64,000 nucleotides of DNA, taken from Paenibacillus sp. Soil766 (GTDB lineage Bacteria > Bacillota > Bacilli > Paenibacillales > NBRC-103111). The stretch spans positions 835 to 64,834 of the forward strand of contig NZ_LMSJ01000001.1 of NCBI RefSeq assembly GCF_001428105.1. Reading direction: 5' to 3'. Shown piece by piece: positions 36,235 through 44,883 of this stretch. A program made the position numbers and the translations under genes. The notes beneath the pieces were generated by a model that had not been told where the DNA came from, did not search any database, and was given only the letters and a program-made list of their open reading frames with translations. Each line of letters begins with the position of its first letter. Positions within the stretch are counted from its first letter, which is position 1.

Positions 36235-37596
36235 TTACTTAAAGCCGTCCAGCAGTTTAGCTTTCCCGTCTTTCTCATAGTTCGCCGAGAATTCCTTTAG
36301 CGCTTTATCCACATCGCCATCGATGAAGAAGGTTTGCAATGTTTTTTGGAAATCAGCAAAGGTTGGTGTCAAACGGTTTTGTACGTTAATTTTCGCTTTA
36401 TTCGCATCTATCAAATCTTTCACTGTTTGCTGTACGGGATACAAACTGCTCTTAGCGCCTTGGAAAATCGGGATACCTGGGCTCGTTGCGTAGTAAAGAT
36501 CAACCATCTCCGGCGAAATCATGAATTTGACTAGATCTGCCGCCACATCCGCATTTTTGGCTTTGGTTGGAATCATCAGTTGATTCGGCGGTGTAATCAT
36601 CGCTGTGCCCGCATCCGTTGCGGAAGGGAATGGGAAGAATCCGATTTTATTCGTTACAAAATCTTTGCCAAATTTTTTCTCTAATTGCGGTATAATCCCA
36701 TCTAGCATAAACGCCATGCCAACTTTGCCTTCGCCCATCAAATTTTGCAGCTCATCAAATGTGCCGGCAAGTGGGTTCGGCTGCAACAGTCCGAGATCTT
36801 TAAGTTCCTTTTGTTTGGCAAAAAGGTCTTTTAGTGCCGGAATATCGGCTAGCTTGAGCGCATTCTTCTCTATATTTTGTACGCCTGCGTCCCCGATTGC
36901 CGGATCCACATTCGATACCCATCCTGTAAAGTAGAATACTTGCGGCGGCCAGCCGTCTTTGACTCCTTCATAGAATGGCGTGACTCCTGCTGCCTTGATT
37001 TTCTTAGCGCTTTCGATCATGTCCGCATAGTTTTTCGGAGGCTGAACGCCCACCTTGGCAAATACGTCTTTGTTATAATAAATGCCCATCATCCCAGTAG
37101 CACCGAAAGGGACACCATATATTTTCTTACTCGTATCGGATTGAAAATCTTTCATCGTCGGAATAATGCGATCCCATACCGTTTTGTCACCCGACCACTC
37201 GCGAAGCGTTTCAGATGCTCTCAGTTTAACGTATTGCTTAGGTCCAGGCTGCATGAGGAATAGATCTGGAAAGTCTCCAGTAGAAAAGCGCGTTTTCATC
37301 ATGTTGTCGAAATCGCCGCCAGGCAGTGCCTGCAACTCGACCTTATTGCCCGTTTTCACTTCAAACTCCTTAAAAATCTTAGTAAAAGGTGTTGCATCAA
37401 CTGTATTTGCAATCGCAAATGTCAGTGTGACAGGATCTTTCTTCGTGGGAGCAGGTGTTGATGCGGCTGCTGTTGTTGCTGGTGTCGTAGCTGCTGGCGT
37501 GCTGCTCGCCGTGCTTGCGCTTTCACTTCCGCAGGCCGTTAATGTCATTACTGCCGCTATTGATGCAGACAATGTTACCGTTTTCATATTCCTCAT
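36235..37596 (-). CDS. Sugar ABC transporter solute-binding lipoprotein
   Basis: A 453-residue family 1 extracellular solute-binding protein. The signal peptide ends in lipobox LTAC with cysteine 22, followed by an Ala/Thr/Ser/Pro-rich linker. I chose ATG 37596 (product MRNMKTVTLSA) because GGAGGG lies 9 nt upstream; a longer reading to 37668 would run through the promoter. It heads the operon that continues with two permeases, the YesN-type regulator, the GH127-like enzyme, racemase-like protein, RLP and kinase. A cre-like site lies about 45 bp upstream, suggesting carbon catabolite repression. Confidence 0.92.
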   Translation of the reverse strand: MRNMKTVTLSASIAAVMTLTACGSESASTASSTPAATTPATTAAASTPAPTKKDPVTLTFAIANTVDATPFTKIFKEFEVKTGNKVELQALPGGDFDNMMKTRFSTGDFPDLFLMQPGPKQYVKLRASETLREWSGDKTVWDRIIPTMKDFQSDTSKKIYGVPFGATGMMGIYYNKDVFAKVGVQPPKNYADMIESAKKIKAAGVTPFYEGVKDGWPPQVFYFTGWVSNVDPAIGDAGVQNIEKNALKLADIPALKDLFAKQKELKDLGLLQPNPLAGTFDELQNLMGEGKVGMAFMLDGIIPQLEKKFGKDFVTNKIGFFPFPSATDAGTAMITPPNQLMIPTKAKNADVAADLVKFMISPEMVDLYYATSPGIPIFQGAKSSLYPVQQTVKDLIDANKAKINVQNRLTPTFADFQKTLQTFFIDGDVDKALKEFSANYEKDGKAKLLDGFK

Positions 37597-37640
37597 TTTC
37601 TGTAACCCTCCTTTAGTACTGCTTACAGATTTGATTATAT

Positions 37641-37654
37641 TGCAAACGCTTACT
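37641..37654 (-). promoter_or_regulatory. cre-like catabolite-response site
   Basis: The 14-mer TGCAAACGCTTACT agrees with the CcpA cre consensus TGWNANCGNTNWCA except at positions 3 and 14. It lies in the 114-bp spacer before the binding-protein start, where CcpA binding would block transcription. It was found by eye. Confidence 0.4.
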
Positions 37655-37710
37655 TCAGCTCCATGCACGATAACGACTTTATATGTTGAAAATTCCTACA
37701 TCCCTACTTC

Positions 37711-39525
37711 CTAACCTAATTGAGAGGCTAGCTTCAAGGTTACGCCAGTCCCTTCGCCTTTCTTACTTTCAATGCCAAATTGAAACTGTTCGCCATATCG
37801 TATCGTATACCTCGCATACACATTCTGAATACCGATACCGCCGCTTGCGGCAGACAGCTTGTAATCCTCCTGATAGAGCGGCTGACTTAGAGAAGCCAGG
37901 ATTTGTGCTAGACGTTTCTCAGAGATACCTACGCCATCGTCGTTGACTTGGATATAGACCCATTCGGCTTCCTTCCAAGCCTTAAGTTGAATCGTACTTT
38001 TCCCTCTTTTACGTTCGATACCGTGAAATACAGCATTTTCTACTAACGGCTGTAAGGTCATTTTTAACATGGGATAGTTGTACAAGTCTTCTTCGATTTC
38101 TACGCGATAGTCAATTTTACCGTCAAATCGAATGCTTTGGATATTGATATACGCATCGATCTGAACCAGTTCTTCTTGGAGTGTGACGATTTCGTCCGAA
38201 TTCTTCGTGTTATAGCGAAACATATCGGCTAAGGACTGCGACATTTGGCCAATTTCCTCAACATCATAATAATCTGCCATTGCTTTAATGCTATCGAGTG
38301 TGTTGTACAGAAAATGCGGATTAATCTGGGAGTAAAGCATAGCAAGCTCCATCTGCTGCAGTTTAATTTGATATACATACTTGGTTTCAATCTGTTTCTG
38401 CAATTCATCCTGCATGTCATTGAAATTCATCGCGATTCGGCCGATCTCATCTTTTCTTTGAATATCGACCCTCACGGAGAAATCGCCGCGTTTTATATGA
38501 TTGACGGTTTTGTATAGATGAAGAATCGGATTCGTTATGCTTCTACCGAACAGTACAGATAAGATCGCCGTCACGAAAAAAGCAGCCAACGCTGTCCAAA
38601 TAGCTGTCGTCTTTATCGAATTTAGCGAGCTGAATATTTCTTTTTTAGGCATGATAAGCACGGTTTTCCAGTTGGAGTAGGAAGATCGCGTGTATGAAAC
38701 CAGCTGGGTCCGATCCCCGCCACCTGTCCAAAATTTTCCCCCGGCCTCCTTCATCTGGGATAATGTGTCCACATCGATGGCGGCTTCATGACCTTCTGCC
38801 GAGTCATAAATCGGAATATTAAGCTCATTCAAAATAAGAAAACGACTGTTCTTCGTCAGGTCAGAACGCTGACCGATCCCTTTAAACAGGCCAAAATTAT
38901 AATCAGCACGCACGACGATAAAACCGATCGGATTGGAAAAATCGCGAATTAGCATCGAGGTGGAATAGGCAGTTGAATTCTCCTCCTGTCCGTTTAAGGA
39001 AGAAGAGCTGAAAAAGTTCACAAGACCATCTTTCGCAACCGTCTGCTTAAACCATTCCGAACTTAATACCTGATTAGGACTTCCGAATGAGGTATTGTCG
39101 GAGGAATTGAGCAGTTCGCCGTTGCTGTAAAAAATTTGAAACCGTATAAAATCCGGAATCGGCGTAATGTTAAAGCTTTTTAAAAATAAATCCCCTAACT
39201 TTTGCCGAAATAGAAATTTATTCTGATTCTCCATTGCTGGATAAGCATTAATGTTGTCAATGTATTCCTGATTATAATAAGGTGCAAGGAGCAGATTTCG
39301 TTTATTATGAAAATCATTATCCATATTGAACTCTATTTGCCGGACGATTTGGGAACTGGCGGTTTCCACGCGTTCCGCCATGGAATTATAAGAAATGTAA
39401 AATGAAACCGTACCGATTAATGTAATGCAGAAGAGAATGATAATAAAATAACTCAATAACAGCATCGTCCGAATTCTCGGAAATAGGTTCTCTAGCTTCT
39501 TTCTAAACCTTTCTATCCCATGCAT
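37711..39525 (-). CDS. YesM-type sensor histidine kinase
   Basis: A 604-residue kinase. Membrane helices at about 20-45 and 305-328 bracket an extracytoplasmic Cache-like sensor; HAMP spans about 329-380. The His_kinase domain has H404 in SQINPHFLYNTLDS, and the ATPase domain has LVENAVFHGIE and DDGVGI. These kinases sense sugars or solute-binding proteins outside the cell. It is probably the partner of the YesN-type regulator at 32833-34431, though the two are separated by the importer genes. It starts 109 bp downstream of the GH78 stop, with GGAGG before ATG 39525. Confidence 0.93.
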   Translation of the reverse strand: MHGIERFRKKLENLFPRIRTMLLLSYFIIILFCITLIGTVSFYISYNSMAERVETASSQIVRQIEFNMDNDFHNKRNLLLAPYYNQEYIDNINAYPAMENQNKFLFRQKLGDLFLKSFNITPIPDFIRFQIFYSNGELLNSSDNTSFGSPNQVLSSEWFKQTVAKDGLVNFFSSSSLNGQEENSTAYSTSMLIRDFSNPIGFIVVRADYNFGLFKGIGQRSDLTKNSRFLILNELNIPIYDSAEGHEAAIDVDTLSQMKEAGGKFWTGGGDRTQLVSYTRSSYSNWKTVLIMPKKEIFSSLNSIKTTAIWTALAAFFVTAILSVLFGRSITNPILHLYKTVNHIKRGDFSVRVDIQRKDEIGRIAMNFNDMQDELQKQIETKYVYQIKLQQMELAMLYSQINPHFLYNTLDSIKAMADYYDVEEIGQMSQSLADMFRYNTKNSDEIVTLQEELVQIDAYINIQSIRFDGKIDYRVEIEEDLYNYPMLKMTLQPLVENAVFHGIERKRGKSTIQLKAWKEAEWVYIQVNDDGVGISEKRLAQILASLSQPLYQEDYKLSAASGGIGIQNVYARYTIRYGEQFQFGIESKKGEGTGVTLKLASQLG

Positions 39526-39633
39526 TATGATGACCCGCCTCCACTTTCTATGCGAAAACAGCCGGAATCAGATGGAAGGCAGCAGCACTCACACCTTCTT
39601 ACTAATTCCGGTCAGTCCAAAAGAATCTCGCCC

Positions 39634-42240
39634 TTATTTTAACATGGAAGCGTTCGCAAACATATAACTTCCTGATCCGATCCTATGTGTCGTCTCTGTT
39701 TGACCAGGAATATGGATCGTTGCTGTCGTATTGGCAGGAATATCGACATGTAGATGGTAGTCCCCTTCATCCGATAGATGCCACTCCACTTTGATGCATC
39801 CGTATAACGATTCATAACTTGCCTTTACCCAGCTTAAGTTCCCACCAGGCTTAGGCCTTATGATCACATGCTGAAATCCAGGTAACTCAGAATCCGCTTC
39901 AATGCCAGCCATATATCGGAACATCCACTCACCAACGGAGCCAAGAGAGTAATGATTGAATGAATTCATCGAAGGGGTCTGAAAGCCCTGCTCCTCCGTC
40001 CACCCATCCCAGCGTTCCCAGATCGTGGTTGCACCGTGTTTAATCGAATACATCCAAGATGGGAACGCTTCTTGCGTAAGCAATTTATAAGCGACGTCCA
40101 GACTGCCGTTATCCGTCAGCGTTGGCAATAAGTAGCCTACTCCAAGAAATCCCGTCGACAATCGGTCCCCACGCCGCTGGATGTCAGTTACAAGACGCTC
40201 CAGCGCTTGTTTCCGCTGATCTTCCGTTAAGAGTCCGAATTGTAGCGCTAAGACATAAACCGTTTGTGTATCGCCGTGAATTTGACCATCATCCGCGACA
40301 AAAGCTTTGCGGAAAGCGCTAGCTATATCTTCATATAAGGTCTGGTATTGGTCCGCATCGTGGGTTTTCCCCAATACACCTGCAATTTGTGCAATCAGCT
40401 TCGTGCTGTAGGCAAAGTAAGCGGTAGCCAACACTTCGTTCGGCGTGTCAGCACCTATCGATAGCCAGTCGGCATAATTAGCATAACCAGGGCGTACCAG
40501 CTCATCGGTTGTGTTTTTTAAATAGTTCACCCATTTGACCATGGCCTCGTAATGCGTTTCAAGGATCCGTTTATCTCCATACATTACATAGAGCGTCCAT
40601 GGAATAATGACGCCGGCATCTCCCCAACCGGAGTTGTCCGGTGCGAACCAATTCAGCCTCGTACTCCAGTTCTTATAGCGGATCCAGCCAGCATCTGGAG
40701 CCACATCGGTAAAAGCACCTGACGGCTGCTGACAATCCACCATATCCCAGACATATTTACTGAAAAACCGGGATACATCCATATTGTAAGCTGCTGTACG
40801 GGCAAAAATTTGTGCATCACCCGTCCAACCTAGCCGCTCATCCCGTTGCGGACAATCCGTCGGTACGGATAAGAAATTACCGCGTTGCCCCCAAGTGATG
40901 TTGGAATACAACTGATTCACCATCGGGTCTGATGTCTCCAGCTTCCCCGTGACTGGCGTATCAGAATGAACAACCTTCCCTTCGATCGTATCCAGATTAG
41001 GCTCTCCTGGATATCCAATCAACTCCACATAACGAAAGCCGTGGAACGTAAAGTGAGGCTCATAGCTCTCTAAACCGTTTCCATTCAAAATGTAATGATC
41101 CTGCTGGCGAGCTTCGCGCAAGTTCTCTACATACAAAGTGCCGTCCGGATTCAACATCTCTGCATGACTTAGCATCAGTGCGGTTCCGCGTTCACCTTGC
41201 ACCTTCACTGCCGTCCAACCGACCATATTCTGGCCCATATCATAAATGTAGGTACCTGCAGCTGTCTTGTTGATGCTGATCGGTTTTATCGTTTGTGTTA
41301 TGCGGATTGGAGGTTCAATTGCAGCCACAAGTAGCCCGTTATATCCGGCACGTACATCCGGCATTTCCCAAGACGAATCATCATAGCCAGGCTCATGCCA
41401 TCCGATTAACTCCTCTCTGGCATCGTAAGCTTCCCCTTTGATCATATCGGAATATTGAATAGGTCCTCTGTTCGTCATCCACGTATGATCCGTTAAGATC
41501 CTTTCCATTGTTCCATCTTCATAATCAATGGTTACCTGCATGAGGAAAAAAGGTCTTTCTCCATATACTTTATCTCCGAGAAAACCAACAGTTCCGGCAT
41601 ACCAACCGTCCCCCAAAATAACGCCAAAAACATTATCGCCAACTCTTATTTTATCTGTCATATCTACGGCTTGAACTTGTACGCGGATGTTATAATCTGT
41701 CCATCCTGGAGCAAATCGATCGCCGATCCGCTCACCATTCAAATTCAACTCATATACACCTAATGCTGTAGCGTAAGCGATAGCCCTGCGCACCTTTTTC
41801 TTGACTTCAAACGATTTTCTAAAAAAGGGGGAGGGCTGCATGAGTATGCCATGCTCGGACCTGCGTCCGATCCATTGCGCCTTCCATTCACCGCGTGATA
41901 AAATCCCCATCATCCAATACGCCGTCTTGCTCCATTCAGATCGCTCATCCGCTCCGTCCCAGATGCGAACCTGCCAATAATACGCTCCTTCAGATTGAAG
42001 TGGTTTACCCTCATATTGCACATGAGTAGAAGCGTTCGAGCTAACTTTGCCACTATCCCACATGTCTGCTTGGTTATGCTCAAGCTTATCAGGTGAAGTA
42101 GCAACCCTAATTTGATAAGCGCTCTGCACCACCCCACTTTGAGCAGCGTGCAATTGCCAGAATAGCCGGGGTTTAAGGACATCGAGGCCAATGGGATTAT
42201 GTGTATATTCGGTTTTACAATTTGAAACGCGTATCGTCAT
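39634..42240 (-). CDS. GH78 alpha-L-rhamnosidase
   Basis: An 868-residue enzyme with the full GH78 layout: an Ig-like domain (about 1-115), a Bac_rhamnosid_N lectin-like domain (about 125-300, including LNLNGERIGDRFAPGW), a concanavalin-like domain (YIYDMGQNMVGW), an (alpha/alpha)6 catalytic barrel with TDCPQRDERLGWTGDAQ carrying the acidic catalytic residues, and a C-terminal beta-sandwich. It removes terminal alpha-L-rhamnose. There is no signal peptide. I chose ATG 42240 with GGAGGGG 6 nt upstream rather than the GTG at 42255, which overlaps that box. A palindrome-like element lies about 64 bp upstream. It is a useful reference for the broken GH78 at 58290-60267. Confidence 0.92.
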   Translation of the reverse strand: MTIRVSNCKTEYTHNPIGLDVLKPRLFWQLHAAQSGVVQSAYQIRVATSPDKLEHNQADMWDSGKVSSNASTHVQYEGKPLQSEGAYYWQVRIWDGADERSEWSKTAYWMMGILSRGEWKAQWIGRRSEHGILMQPSPFFRKSFEVKKKVRRAIAYATALGVYELNLNGERIGDRFAPGWTDYNIRVQVQAVDMTDKIRVGDNVFGVILGDGWYAGTVGFLGDKVYGERPFFLMQVTIDYEDGTMERILTDHTWMTNRGPIQYSDMIKGEAYDAREELIGWHEPGYDDSSWEMPDVRAGYNGLLVAAIEPPIRITQTIKPISINKTAAGTYIYDMGQNMVGWTAVKVQGERGTALMLSHAEMLNPDGTLYVENLREARQQDHYILNGNGLESYEPHFTFHGFRYVELIGYPGEPNLDTIEGKVVHSDTPVTGKLETSDPMVNQLYSNITWGQRGNFLSVPTDCPQRDERLGWTGDAQIFARTAAYNMDVSRFFSKYVWDMVDCQQPSGAFTDVAPDAGWIRYKNWSTRLNWFAPDNSGWGDAGVIIPWTLYVMYGDKRILETHYEAMVKWVNYLKNTTDELVRPGYANYADWLSIGADTPNEVLATAYFAYSTKLIAQIAGVLGKTHDADQYQTLYEDIASAFRKAFVADDGQIHGDTQTVYVLALQFGLLTEDQRKQALERLVTDIQRRGDRLSTGFLGVGYLLPTLTDNGSLDVAYKLLTQEAFPSWMYSIKHGATTIWERWDGWTEEQGFQTPSMNSFNHYSLGSVGEWMFRYMAGIEADSELPGFQHVIIRPKPGGNLSWVKASYESLYGCIKVEWHLSDEGDYHLHVDIPANTTATIHIPGQTETTHRIGSGSYMFANASMLK

Positions 42241-42303
42241 TAGGTACCCCTCCACTTACGGTGTCGTTGCGTATGACTCGTTATGCTTTTTCGCCTCTAA
42301 CAT

Positions 42304-42321
42304 CTATCCTTTTAAGGATAG
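42304..42321. promoter_or_regulatory. Inverted repeat upstream of the GH78 gene
   Basis: CTATCCTT and AAGGATAG flank a 2-nt centre, giving an 18-bp operator-like element 64 bp before the GH78 start, within the 198-bp spacer after the GH95 gene. It could be a repressor site or a short hairpin. I see no second copy in the window. Confidence 0.35.
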
Positions 42322-42438
42322 TCTACGAATAGGAGTGATGACCATTCAAAAATCCGACTACTTTTGTTATCAAATCTGTGCTTAAACACGCCAGAATTTT
42401 CTACAGTCCTTTGCGCCTTATTCTTTGGCAAGGACGAT

Positions 42439-44838
42439 CTATTTGGAGCTAGTGTGTGCAACGTTAGCAGTGATCGTGTAGCTTCGGCCAGCTTCGGCCG
42501 TGAACGCGATCACACCATCTTCTACCTGCTCCCAATCTGCGACTTCTACCGCAATTGGCACTGCTGTGCGCACTTGGCAGCGTCCAGACTGTGAAGTTCG
42601 GATAGCTGCGCTCCGCAGCTTCCCATCCGCCCAGTCCAGATCGAGCTCGTAACCGCCACGGGCGCGTATCCCGCTAATCCGGCCAGTAGGCCAAGCTTTC
42701 GGGAGCGCAGGCAGCAAATGCAATTCGCCAGCATGGCTCTGCATGAGCAGCTCGGCGATGCCTGCCGAAGCGGCGAAATTGGCTTCGATTGTGAGCGGAT
42801 AGAATGTGATTTTGGGATGGCGGTGCGCATTGAACAGGTTCGGAAATGGATTGCCCAGCAGCTTTGTCAAATATGAATGTGCCATCTCCGCATCCTCCAA
42901 ACGCGCATACATGCTAATATTCCACGAATAGCACCAGCCGATCGTATCCTCGCCTTCGTGTACACGACGGCGATCTAGGCTGACACGGGCGGCCTTTGCC
43001 AGTTCAGGCGTACCGCGAACCGTAATCAGATTTCCCGGATGCAACGGGTACAGATGGGCGGTATGTCGATGGCCCGGCTCTGCTTCTTCAAAGTCGCGAT
43101 ACCATTCCTGCAATTGGCCGTGCTGACCGATTCGCAGCGGAAGCAGCCGCTCCAGAGCATCCTGCAATGATTGTCTGAACTCCGTATCCGTTTTCAAAAC
43201 ACGCGCAGCTTCGATACAGTTCGTGAACAGCTCACGCATAAGTGCGATGTCCATCGTGGAGCTCATACTTACCGCAGCCCGTTGTCCATCAGGTGCAAGG
43301 AATGTATTCTCCGGTGACGTCGACGGCACCGAGACGAGATTCCCTTCACCATCCTCCACCAAGTAGTCGAGACAGAACAGTGCCGCTTCCTTCATAATCG
43401 GATAAGCCTTATTCCGAAGGAAATCCTGATCAACGCCGTAAGCGTAATGCTCCCACAAATGCTGGCACAGCCATACGCCGCCCATCGGCCAGAACGCCCA
43501 GCTTGCCGATCCTTGGGAAGGACTCGTATTACGCCACAGATCGACGTTGTGGTGCGAAGCCCAGCCCCGACAGTTATAATAAGCCTTTGCCATACGCGCT
43601 CCGGCGATTCGCAAATCTTCCAGCAAATCGAACAGCGGTTCGTGGAACTCCGCGAGATTGCAGACCTCAGCCGGCCAATAGTTCATCTGAGTATTAATAT
43701 TCGTCGTATAGTTGCAAGACCATGGCGGCTTCGTCATATTATTCCAGATGCCCTGCAGCGTCGTCGCCTGCGTGCCAGGACGCGAAGCACTTATCATCAG
43801 GTAGCGGCCGAACTGGAAGAATAACTCAGTAAGCCGCTCATCCGCTTGACCTGCCAGTACGGCCGCGATCCGTTCATCGGTCGGGATGTCATCACGGCTT
43901 GGCGCGTCAAGCTCCAGTATCACGCGATCGAAGTACTGTGTGGTGTCCGTTATATGGCGTTCCCGCAGCTCGGTGTAGCTCAGCTTCGCCGCATCATTCA
44001 GCCATGCGTCACAACGCGGTCGCGGGTCCACCCCTTCGAGAGCGGGATCGCGGTCGAACCCGTTAAAACTGGTCGCTGCGGTTAACAGCAGCGTTACTGC
44101 ATCCGCTCCTTTTACGACTAGTCTTCCGCCATGCGTCTCGACATTTCCACCTTCAAGGATTGCCTGAAGATGAACCTGAAACTTGATGCCTTTATTTTCC
44201 TCATAAACGACTGTATCTTCCGATAGTTCTTTCTCGTGATCCAGCAGGCTAGGCGCTGCACCAGTCAAGATGATGCGGTCGACTCCAAATTTCCGGGCGC
44301 CGTAATTAAGCCGGCTTGTGAGCGCCGCCTCCAGCCCGATTGCCCCTGTACGGTCGGCTTCGAGCCGCACCGCTATCACCTGATCGACTGCTGACGCGAA
44401 CACCTCCCGCTTTATCCGCACTCCGCTCGACAACACATATTCGGTCCGGCATAAACCGGTGCGCAGATCAAGCTCACGCCGATAATCTTCCACCGAGGAA
44501 GGATGGTTCATAACGATCTCCAGATCGCCAATTGCCTGGAACGCATTGCCCACCGGCCCCAGCATATGCTCTTCAATCACTGCTTGAGCATCGCTGTAGC
44601 GGCCTGCGAAGATGAGCCTGCGGCTCTCCTCTAAGTAGCGCAACAGTTCCTCGCGCTCTACCTCCCGCTTCGTACCAGACCACAATGTATCCTCGTTGAG
44701 CGCAATCTGCTCGCGTTTGATACCGCCATAGACCATGCCGCCCAAGCGGCCGTTGCCGACAGGCAGCGCCTCGACCCACTCCTCAGCCGGTTGGCGGTAC
44801 CACAGTTTCATGTGCTTGCAGCCTGTATCGTCTTTCAT
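42439..44838 (-). CDS. GH95 alpha-L-fucosidase or alpha-L-galactosidase
   Basis: A 799-residue protein that starts with the GH95 N-terminal domain (KLWYRQPAEEWVEALPVGNG, NEDTLWSG). The (alpha/alpha)6 region has NINTQMNYWPAEVCN, holding the conserved asparagines that activate water, and STSPEN, with the likely acid Glu. The family inverts alpha-1,2-L-fucose or alpha-L-galactose linkages found on xyloglucan or on RG-II side chains. It has no signal peptide and is cytoplasmic. GGGGAGC precedes ATG 44838. It lies between GH42 and GH78 on the same strand, and the pectin-like set of neighbours favours a plant cell-wall target. Confidence 0.9.
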   Translation of the reverse strand: MKDDTGCKHMKLWYRQPAEEWVEALPVGNGRLGGMVYGGIKREQIALNEDTLWSGTKREVEREELLRYLEESRRLIFAGRYSDAQAVIEEHMLGPVGNAFQAIGDLEIVMNHPSSVEDYRRELDLRTGLCRTEYVLSSGVRIKREVFASAVDQVIAVRLEADRTGAIGLEAALTSRLNYGARKFGVDRIILTGAAPSLLDHEKELSEDTVVYEENKGIKFQVHLQAILEGGNVETHGGRLVVKGADAVTLLLTAATSFNGFDRDPALEGVDPRPRCDAWLNDAAKLSYTELRERHITDTTQYFDRVILELDAPSRDDIPTDERIAAVLAGQADERLTELFFQFGRYLMISASRPGTQATTLQGIWNNMTKPPWSCNYTTNINTQMNYWPAEVCNLAEFHEPLFDLLEDLRIAGARMAKAYYNCRGWASHHNVDLWRNTSPSQGSASWAFWPMGGVWLCQHLWEHYAYGVDQDFLRNKAYPIMKEAALFCLDYLVEDGEGNLVSVPSTSPENTFLAPDGQRAAVSMSSTMDIALMRELFTNCIEAARVLKTDTEFRQSLQDALERLLPLRIGQHGQLQEWYRDFEEAEPGHRHTAHLYPLHPGNLITVRGTPELAKAARVSLDRRRVHEGEDTIGWCYSWNISMYARLEDAEMAHSYLTKLLGNPFPNLFNAHRHPKITFYPLTIEANFAASAGIAELLMQSHAGELHLLPALPKAWPTGRISGIRARGGYELDLDWADGKLRSAAIRTSQSGRCQVRTAVPIAVEVADWEQVEDGVIAFTAEAGRSYTITANVAHTSSK

Positions 44839-44883
44839 TGGTTCAGCTCCCCTGTAGTTGTGTATGGTCTAACACTGCGTGTC

